Assembly (NCBI GenBank): GCA_949128115.1
Contig: OX421968.1
Span: 9,238,001 to 9,302,000 of the forward strand
Origin: Anaspis maculata
Lineage: Eukaryota; Arthropoda; Insecta; Coleoptera; Scraptiidae
DNA length: 64,000 nucleotides
Direction of reading: 5' to 3'
Shown here: positions 33,234-41,279 of the stretch, piece after piece
Position numbering within the stretch: position 1 is the first letter of the stretch
How the letters are laid out: every line of letters begins with the position of its first letter
Program-made: the position numbers and the translations under genes
Notes under the pieces: model-generated
Databases searched by the model: none
Seen by the model: only the letters and a program-made list of their open reading frames with translations
What the model was told of the DNA's origin: nothing

Positions 33234-34297
33234 AACTGCTGGACAACGAAGTTGTCGGTATCGGAAAAATGGTCCGACTTTGAAGACCGATAACTTCCGA
33301 TTGCCGGATGCGATTTCCGTTTTCTTTATTGTGTTAATTAGCCTAATGCTTCCGTAACCCATCCTATAATAGTGACAGTTTAGAGACTTCATGTGAAATT
33401 TCTACAGGGTGATACGTAAAATGCTGCAAAGTTGTACCGACTTCATCGTACCCCCATTTGTCGAAAAAAAATTGTTCATGTATTCTAATACAGAAATCAT
33501 GAATTGTGGTGTCTTACCTCGAAACGGTGTTGAAATTATCCGGATTGGAAGTCTAACATCGAAGATAAAAAAAATTATTTTGAATGTTACAGATTTGCCT
33601 TGTTGGCACGCGAGATTAAGTCACTTTTGCGAAATGGATGTTGACATTGAGCAAGATTGTTCGTACAACAGTCCAGAACAATTTAACTTCCAACACAACC
33701 CCAATTTTTGGTGTGGGGCCAAGCAGGGGGCACTTTTTAAGTGGTTATCCCGGCCTGTTATCGTACGTTGGATTTCGTCAGAATTTCATCAGAATTTTGG
33801 ATATGGAACATGTTCTATTTGCAGATTTAAGCCCCTGAACATAGTAACGATGTGAAACTTCAGTGTCCGAGTGAAGTAAAGCCCCCCTGGACGTTATACG
33901 TTTTGTGCTTGTGCTATGCCTGAGATTCGTAAATCTGCAACATTCAACATAAAAATTTGTATTTTCAATGTTAGACTTTCAATCCGGGAAATTCCAAAAC
34001 CGTTTCGAGATAAGACACCACACTTCATAATTTTTGTATTAGAATACATAAAAAAATTTTTTTTGACAAATGGGGGTACGACGAAGTTGTTGCAATTTTG
34101 CACCATTTTACGTATCACCCTGTAGAAAATTTACATGAAGTTTCTCAACATTCACTGTTATCGGATGGGTTGAGCGAAGATTAAGCTAGTTAGTTAACGC
34201 AACAAACAAAATGGAAATCGCAATCGGCAATCGAGAGATATTGACCTCCAAAGTCGGACCATTTTTCCGATACCGACAACTTCGTTGTCCAGCAGTT
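33234..34297. mobile_element. AACTGCTCC-family foldback, copy 3, 1064 bp, TA target duplication
   Basis: Ends are AACTGCTGGACAACGAAGTT and its inverse, with TA on each side (33232-33233, 34298-34299). It interrupts element G, whose other copy reads through the site at about 20955-20985. Arms of about 360 bp are mirrored. The 148-residue ORF over it is arm and centre sequence read by chance. Confidence 0.8.
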
Positions 34298-34498
34298 TAT
34301 CAGTATTGATCGAAGCGCCAGAGTTTCGTGAACAATTATCACGCACAAACTTGCTTCCTACTGTCTCCAAAATCTCAAAAAAGTACTTTTTTCACAATCA
34401 TAACAAAGCGGGTTGTTCCCTAACACTTTTTTGACGTAATAAATTCAACTAGGTTGGCAACACTGACGAGCTCGTGACGTCATGTGGAAATGCCTAAT

Positions 34499-37400
34499 TC
34501 TTCCGGTATATGAACAGCTGACTAAAAATGGGAAAGGATAGGCTACTTTTGGTTTGTCGCCGCCCCCAGATTCCGCCCCCAAACGACAAAAAGTGCAACT
34601 TTCACAATTGTTACTGATTGAGATGTTCCCTTAAACACTTAGAAACTGCCAACTAAAACTGTGTAACATTTGCTTAGCCGAATGCTGCCGCTCCCACACG
34701 CCGCCCCCAAAGTAAGAGATAAATGAAAAACATGAACCCATTCATGTTTTATAGCGATCTAAGTCTTTCGCTTAATGGATAGTTGACTAAAAATGGGAAG
34801 GATAGGCTACTTTTGATATGGCGCCGCCTCCAGTTTCCGCCCCTAAGAGAAAAAATTGCAACTTTCAACAATTTTCACTGATTTAGATGTTGATGTTACC
34901 TCAAGCATTTAGAAACTCCCAACTCAAACTGTGCAAGAATTTCTTTGCCAAACTCTGCCGCTCCCACACGCCGCCCCCAAAGTAAGAGATAAATGTAAAA
35001 CATAAACCTAGAGACTTAGCGATCTAATTCTTTTGCTATATAGATAGCTGACTAAGAATGTGAAGAGATAGGCCACTTTTTAGCGCACTTCTCCAAACGG
35101 ACAGGCGCTTTTGTCCTCGCTTTGTCCGTCCGTCCGTCCGTCCGTCCGTCCGTCACAGCATCTACATCTAGTCCTAGACGAAAAAGTTTTTGCGAAAATT
35201 TTTTACTCCATTGGGTAGCTCATGACCTTGTATCCCGAACCAAGAAAAATCTCGACGAAATAATAATAAACAATGACAATAATAGCAATTTAGTGTGACG
35301 CGGCATCGCCGTTGAATGCTGCATTTCAGAAGCCGGCCTGATCTCGAAAGTTATCACATGCGAGGAAGTACCCGATCTTATCATTTTACCATAATACATA
35401 TGCGAAGTTATATTTAGAGGATGATTTGAACTTTATTTAATTGAAAATTTCACATCGGTGCGAGGTGCAGGCCAATAGTTATCAATTTTTGAAAATGACT
35501 CCGAAACTACGGCTCGGCCGCAAATGATTTATTCGTTGCTTGCTGGTGCTTGATATCCTTTCCTCCGAATAAAACGAAATTCAATACAGAAAATATTTCA
35601 ACTCGAATGGGTAGCTCATGGCCTTGGTACGCGAATCAAGGAAAATTTTGCCGAAATAATCATGAACAATTACAAAAATAACATTTTGGTGTAGGGCGGC
35701 TTCGCCGATCAAGTGCTGGCATTCGCGGTAAGATGTAGAAAGTTGCGATATGCAGGCAACTACAATTTCTTAATGAAATACATCACTGTATGTACGGCAT
35801 TATATTTAGAGAACAATTTGAACTTTCTTTTGACAAAAACCCCACTTCGATCCGACCGTCGGGTCAATTGTTATCAATTTTTGAAAACGACCGCAAAGCC
35901 ACGGCTCGGCGCATATTACACGACCCTACAAATTTAAAATCAGACGTGCCGAAATAGTAATTGACGATTTTGAAATAGCCAATACTAGGTACCTAAAGGA
36001 TAATGGCACTCAAATTACGAAACATGTTCGCTCAATAGCAAAAAAAAGTAGGTAGGTATCACTAAAAATCATGTGACAGGCTACCATTTTTTCGGTTTTT
36101 CGATAAAAAAGAAATGTTCCAATTCAAAACTGAACCCGATATTTGTGTTCAGGAGGTCGAAATCAGTTGGAGAACATTTTTTTATATAAGTAACAGAATG
36201 ACGCTTATGTGGCCGGTTTGTCTGTCTGTCTGTCCGAGTCCGTGCAGAAATTAAGACGCTGTACTCCTCGAGAATTGAAACAAGAGTCTTGGAACTTCTT
36301 TCCGATTAATAGCTGATGTCCCCAAGGGTGGCCAATGGGCACTATTTTTGTTATCCATACATCGTTATCATTATTCTCAAAAAACAGAGATCTCCTGTGC
36401 ACTTCGATGAAGTTGAACTTCTTCTCGGGAACTAAAGCTACAGCCCTTGAAGATTGAACTTTATCCGGTGGATAGCTTAGGTTCTCAAGGACCAAATAGG
36501 CAGAATGGCTTTAATAATTCGGCCGCCATCTTGGCTGCCATATTGAAATTTCTTATTAGTGGAACGATTGTCATGAAACTTGAAACTTACCCTTGTCCAG
36601 TACGATCATTCTTATTTTCAAGCCAAATTTCATGATTGCCCCACCATCTTGGCCGCCATATTGAAATCTCTTATAAGTGGGAGGATTTTCATGAAACTTG
36701 AGAGTTACGCTTGTCTCGTACGATCATTCCTATTTTCAAGCTGAGTTTCATAATTCTGCCGCCATCTTGGCCGCCATATTGAAATCTCTTATTAGTGGAA
36801 CGATTTTCATGAAACTTGGAACTTACCCTTGTCTAGTACAATCATTCTGATTTTCAAGCCGAATTTCATGATTCTGTCGATATTTTGGCCGCCATATTAG
36901 AATTTTTTGCCCAAGACGGTAGAACCCTAATTACTTAACATCTTGCGTTCAGTAATCCTCCAAAAAGGAAGTGCGCTACTGAGCCTCATGCCCATGAGGC
37001 GTATTCGTTTGTTATTAGTTGCCGCCTCCAGCTCCCGCCCCGAAACAAAAGAAATGCAACTTTCACAATTTTCACTGATTGTCATATTTCCTAAAACATT
37101 TAGAAGCTCCCAACTCAAGCTGTGCAACAGTTACTTTGCCGAATGCTGCCGCCCCCAAACGCTGCCCTCAAAGTAAGAGATAAATGAAAAACATAAACCC
37201 GAAGAGATAACGATCTCATTCTTTCGCTATATGGATAGCTGACCAAAAACAGGAGAGGAGAGCTACTTTTGATATGGCGCCGCCTCCAGCTTCCGCCCCC
37301 AAAAGAAAAAAGTTCAACTTCCAACAATTTTCACTGATTTAGATGTTAATGTTACCTCAAACAATTATAAACTCCCAACTCAAACTGTGCAAGAATTTCT

Positions 37401-37845
37401 TTGCCAAACTCTGCCGCTCCCACACGCCGCCCCCAAAATAAGAGATAAATGTGAAACATAAACCTGAAGAAATAGCGATCTAATCCTTTTGCTATATAGA
37501 TAGCTGACTAAGAATGGGAAGAGATAGGCCACTTTTTATTAGTCGCCGCCTCCAACTCCCGCCCCCAAACAAAAGAGATGCAACTTTCACAATTTTCACT
37601 GATTGTCATATTTCCTTAAACATTCAGAAACTCCCAACTCAAACTGTGCAACAGTTACTTTGCCGAATGCTGCCGCCCCCACACGCTGCCCTCAAAGTAA
37701 GAGATAAATGAAAAACATATACCGGAAAACATAACGATCTAATTCTTTCGCTATATAGATAGCCGACTAAAAATGAAAAATAATAGGCTACTGTTGATTA
37801 GTCGCCGCTCCCATCTCCCGCCCCCAAACAAAAAAATATTGATGA
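34499..37845 (+). repeat. 262-bp tandem repeat array of element C1, interrupted
   Basis: The AGCGATCTAATTCTTTCGC marker recurs at about 34752, 35019, 37208, 37476 and 37733. Spacing is near 262 bp once the A3-B3 insertion is removed. Units alternate between a GCGCCGCCTCCAGCTTCCGC type and a GTCGCCGCCTCCAACTCC type, so the higher-order period is about 525 bp. They are rich in CCGCCCCC/GGGGGCGG boxes. The array lies inside element C and is part of it. Confidence 0.8.
35077..37012 (+). mobile_element. Helitron-like element A3-B3, complete, about 1.94 kb
   Basis: One A module (35077-36176) joined to one B module (36177 to about 37012), with both end modules present. The A/B junction has the same sequence as the A2/B1 junction at 31317. 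The uninterrupted host unit at 37525-37550 reads CCAC, T5, ATTAG; the insertion lies within that T run and no target duplication is visible. Lack of duplication and T-run choice fit Helentron-type rolling-circle elements. Confidence 0.75.
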
Positions 37846-38047
37846 TTGAAAGAATTTTCATTCAAATCTATTTCATTGGCAAGTACCCCATTCTGATAAC
37901 AAAATATCACAATGAGTTTCGACTGAAGAGAGTGGGCAAAAAATGGTGTTTCTCCTTCAACCAAATTTCTTTACATTCACAATATGCCTCTTTAAGAAAA
38001 TGCGCTACTGAGACTCACGCACGTGAAGACATACTCACTTGTTTGAA

Positions 38048-38193
38048 GTTGAGGGTATAGGCTGGCTGATTTGGATTTCTACATGATTCTAGTGGGCTGC
38101 GATTCAGGCCGCGATCGGCCGATGGCGACCAGAAACACAGCCCTCTAGAGTCTGTGCCTCTAGAATTATGTAGAAATCAATTTTACCCTCAAC
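38048..38193. mobile_element. Small foldback MITE, 146 bp
   Basis: Ends GTTGAGGGTA and TACCCTCAAC, with TTTCTACATGATTCTAG mirrored by CTAGAATTATGTAGAAA. It abuts the 3' end of element C1. Confidence 0.65.
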
Positions 38194-38972
38194 GCACAGA
38201 ATACTAACTTACCAAATGCTTATTGCCATCTACCACATACGTTAAAATATTTTCCACGCATCGAAGGTCGTTAACACGACAGTTAAGAGACATCTGCAAA
38301 AATCTAAAGATGTGTAGGCGGCGAAGAAGAATAAATTTATTTCGAAACGTCATAAAACAGACAATGCACTTCTTAGAGCATGTCTTCTTTGACGTGCGCA
38401 ATATACTTTACAGTACATCACGCGGTCAATGAATGGCATGCAGGTACCCTGCAGTCTTTAATTTAACTCATCCACCATGTATGTATCTATTCACTACTAC
38501 AAAAACCATGACCGGTAATGTCTGATTTTTATTTGACATGGCACAAGGGTGGTTTTAATTTTTATTCACTTATTAGTGAGCCGTCCGTACATCGCGAAGG
38601 GGTACCCACTCCAACGGCAACGACGCGGCGCTTGCACGATACCATAGCACTCTCCCTCCTTAATATTCTCCCTCATTCACTTTTGTACGCAGCTTTCAAT
38701 GGATTTTAATGAGAGCAGGAAAAGATAAAGTTCATATACGTTTAAACAATGAATCGATAAATTATGCGACATTCGAGGCTGCGGTAGCATTTGGTATACT
38801 ATACCATATTATGGAAACTTCAGATTTTACTTTGCCGACCCCCCACTAATGAACGGGAAAGTATTGTGATCATTCATATGTATATATCCGTTTGGAGGTA
38901 GGTACTCTGAGACGATTTAGACCATTTTCAGATTTGAGTCTGTGCGTCGTAAGATTTCCAGTCTGTGGTATG
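38194..38972. other. No gene recognised
   Basis: Apparently low-copy sequence. Weak similarity to repeat E words (ATATATCCGTTTGG near 38883). ORFs are 69 residues or shorter. Confidence 0.45.
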
Positions 38973-39020
38973 TAAGTAAGTACGAAGGCGCAGAGCGGAC
39001 ATGGAAGATATTTATTTGTA

Positions 39021-39438
39021 ATTGCGACTTTTTTCTGTCAATTGCCACTTTATTCTGGCAATTGCGACTTTTTTGTGTCAATTGCCACTTTATTCTGGCA
39101 ATTGCGACTTTTCTCTGTCAATTGCCACTTTAATCTGGCAGTTGCGACTTTTTTCAGTCAATTGACACTTTATTCTGGCAATTGCGACTTTTTTCTGTCA
39201 ATTGCCACTTTTTTCTGGCAATTGCGACTTCTTTCTGTCAATTGCGACTTTTTTCTGTCAATTGCCACTTTATTCTGGCAATTGCGACTTTTTTCTGTCA
39301 ATTGCCACTTTATTCTGGCAATTGCGACTTTTTTCTGTCAATTGTCACTTTATTCTGGCAATTGCGACTTTTTTCTGTCAATTGACACTTTATTCTGGCA
39401 ATTGCGACTTTTTTCTTTCAATTGCGACTTTTCAGCAC
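39021..39438 (+). repeat. 20-bp minisatellite, left arm, 21 units
   Basis: Unit A (ATTGCGACTTTTTTCTGTCA) and unit B (ATTGCCACTTTATTCTGGCA) mostly alternate, giving a 40-bp higher-order unit. There are 20 complete units from 39021 to 39420 without a single insertion or deletion, plus a partial one. Each unit boundary makes CAATTG. Order from outside: ABABABABABAABABABABAA. The F/L/C-rich ORFs here are minisatellite read-through. Confidence 0.9.
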
Positions 39439-40340
39439 ATTTCGATAGAAAATGATGTTTATATGGCCGGTTTGTCCGTCTGTCTGTCTGTCCGTTATTT
39501 GTCTGTTCGTCCGTCTGTCTGTATGTCCGTGTAAAAGTTGAGAAGTTGTACTCCTTCTCGGAAAATGAAGCTAGAGCCTTAGAACTTTTTCCGATTAATA
39601 GCTTAGGCCCTCAAGGGTTGCCTATGGGCGGACTGTATGTCATGGTGGCGCTGCCATCTTGGTAGCCATATTGAAATTTCTCATCAGTGGAACGGAACCT
39701 CGAACGGAACTCACTCTGATCTCGTATGAACATTCTTACTTTCAAGCTCAGTTTCATGATTACGCCGCCATCTTGGCCACTACATCGAAATTTCTTATTA
39801 TTGGAACGATTGTCATGAAAAGCGAAACGTAGGTACTCTTGTCTTGTATGAATCCGCTTCAGATTCATTCGCTCTGAATCCGCTCTAGCGGATCATGAAA
39901 CTCAGCTTGAAAATAAGAATGATCATACGAAGCAAGGGTAAGTTCCAAGTTTCAGGAAAATCGTTCCACTAATAAGAAATTTGAATATGGTTACCAAGAT
40001 GACGGCGTAATCATGAAACTGAGCTTGAAAGTAAGAATGTTCATACGAGATCAGAGTGAGTTCCGTTCGAGGTTCCGTTCCACTGATGAAAAATTTCAAT
40101 ATGGCTACCAAGATGGCAGCGCCACCATGAAATACAGTCTGCCCATAGGCCACCCTTGAGGGCCTAAGCTATTAATCGGAAAAAAGTTCTAAGGCTCTAG
40201 CTTCATTTCCCGAGAAGGAGTACAGCTTCTCAACTTTTACACGGACAGACAGACAGACGGACGAACAGACAAATAACGGACGGACAGACAGACGGACAAA
40301 CGGCCATATAAACATCATTTTCTATCGAAATGTGCTAAAA

Positions 40341-40748
40341 AGTCGCTTGACAGAAAAAAGTCGCAATTGCCAGAATAAAGTGGCAATTGACAGAAAAAAG
40401 TCGCAATTGACAGAAAAAAGTCGCAATTGCCAGAATAAAGTGGCAATTGACAGAAAAAAGTCGCAATTGCCAGAATAAAGTGGCAATTGACAGAAAAAAG
40501 TCGCAATTGCCAGAATAAAGTGTCAATTGACAGAAAAAAGTCGCAATTGCCAGAATAAAGTGGCAATTGACAGAAAAAAGTCGCAATTGCCAGAATAAAG
40601 TGGCAATTGACAGAAAAAAGTCGCAATTGACAGAAAAAAGTCGTAATTGACAGAAAAAAGTCGCAATTGCCAGAATAAAGTGGCAATTGACAAAAAAAAG
40701 TCGCAATTGCCAGAATAAAGTGGCAATTGACAGAAAAAAGTCGCAATT
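40341..40748 (-). repeat. 20-bp minisatellite, right arm, 21 units
   Basis: The inverse of the left array, again in strict 20-bp register. Order from outside: ABABAAABABABABABAABAA, so the double and triple A units fall at different places from the left arm. Confidence 0.9.
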
Positions 40749-40782
40749 ACAAATAAATATCTTCCATGTCCGCTCTGCGCCT

Positions 40783-40853
40783 TCGTAAGTAAGTGAGTAA
40801 GTAAGTAATAAGTAAGTAAGTAAGTGAGTAAGTAGATTGTAGATTTGTAGATT
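40783..40853 (+). repeat. (GTAA)n microsatellite
   Basis: GTAAGTAAGTGAGTAA-type repeats between the palindrome and the LINE fragment. On the minus strand this is the (TTAC)n tail after the LINE 3' UTR. A second short GTAA run lies on the other side, at 41221-41241. Confidence 0.8.
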
Positions 40854-40931
40854 AGAGGTGGTCGTTTGGTCTCGGAGGATCCTTTCTGCACTGCGACCTA
40901 TAAGATCTTTTGTGCGTGACCATGCTTCTAT

Positions 40932-41217
40932 TTAATGTCCCAGGAGATCCACCTTCCCACCGAATCGGATGATTTCCTTGGGAGACTTACCTCTGATGTC
41001 TGCGGGTGTCAGTTTCACACCTCCCAGCAGCGTAAGTCTTTTCTGTGCCAGTGCTTCGCACTCGCAGAGTAAGTGCACGGTGGTTTCATCCGCCGATGCA
41101 CAAAGCCTGCAAATAGGTGAGTTTTCTTTACTCATTTTTTGCAGGTGGTATCTCACTTCGCAATGTCCAGTGAGTAGACCCGTGAGTAGTCTTATTTCGT
41201 TCTTTCCAAGAACTAAA
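40932..41217 (-). pseudogene. 5'-truncated LINE fragment: C-terminal tail after RNase H
   Basis: Reading on the minus strand, the frame gives NEIRLLTGLLTGHCEVRYHL, then ICRLCASADETTVHLLCEC and a basic end. The LTGH(C)xVRYHLxxM block followed by CxxC..ETxxHLLxxC is the end of RNase H plus the zinc-binding tail of RNase H-bearing LINEs (I, R1, LOA or similar). It belongs to a different clade from the LINE at 104-4332. The RT and endonuclease are missing (5' truncation). The stop at 40932 is followed by a short 3' UTR and a (TTAC)n tail. Confidence 0.8.
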
Positions 41218-41279
41218 AAAATAAGTAAGTAAGTAAGTAATTAAATATTTCTTTCCTCTGACATATAACATGCAAAACA

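Larger units (their letters stand above)
27508..34498 (-). mobile_element. Element G, second copy, inverted and interrupted twice
   Basis: An inverted copy of 20773-22786, with the same ATTAGGC...GCCTAAT ends carrying TGACGTCA. It is split by the A1-A2-B1-B2 cluster (29093-33010) and by a foldback of the AACTGCTCC family (33234-34297 plus TA). Removing 3918 and 1066 bp leaves about 2007 bp, against 2014 bp for the first copy. It sits inside a tandem unit of element C1, whose sequence continues as CTTCCGGTATATGAACAGCT after 34498. TCTT flanks both sides and is a possible but weak target duplication. Confidence 0.8.
27103..38044 (+). mobile_element. Helitron-like element C, copy 1, split by nested insertions
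   Basis: The 5' module is TTTTTAGCGCATTTTCC, a hairpin with GAAAATCGCTA, then GTCCGTCC. The body is 262-bp tandem units. The 3' module is AAATGCGCTACTGAG, the hairpin TCACG-CA-CGTGA and CACTTGTTT. It is interrupted by element G (27508-34498) inside one tandem unit and by A3-B3 (35077 to about 37012) inside another; the unit reads on across both breaks. Total 10942 minus 6991 minus about 1934 leaves about 2017 bp, against 2025 bp for the uninterrupted copy at 47748-49772. No Rep/helicase ORF is present, so it is non-autonomous. Confidence 0.8.
38973..40796. mobile_element. 1.8 kb near-perfect palindrome with minisatellite arms
   Basis: The left arm starts GTAAGTACGAAGGCGCAGAG and is mirrored to CTCTGCGCCTTCGTAAGT at the right. 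The centre is at about 39885 near AATCCGCTCTAGCGGAT. Each arm holds, from outside in: a 20-bp minisatellite (about 400 bp), a B-like module start (ATTTCGATAGAAAATGATG, GGCCGGTTTG), a GTCY run and B-like units with CCATCTTGGTAGCCATATTG. It therefore looks like an inverted duplication of a B-type Helitron-like element that had gained a minisatellite. The right end abuts a (GTAA)n run. Confidence 0.8.

Noticed and set aside
33409..33855. 148-residue ORF
   Set aside because: It lies over the arm and centre of a foldback element, is not open in the sister copies, and shows no protein family signal.
39042..39455. 137-residue and overlapping ORFs rich in Cys, Asp, Phe and Leu, also on the minus strand at 40315-40891
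   Set aside because: They are read-through of the 20-bp minisatellite; three units make 60 bp, so frames stay open by periodicity.
39021..40748. CRISPR-like array
   Set aside because: The units are contiguous 20-mers with no unique spacers, in a eukaryotic repeat setting.
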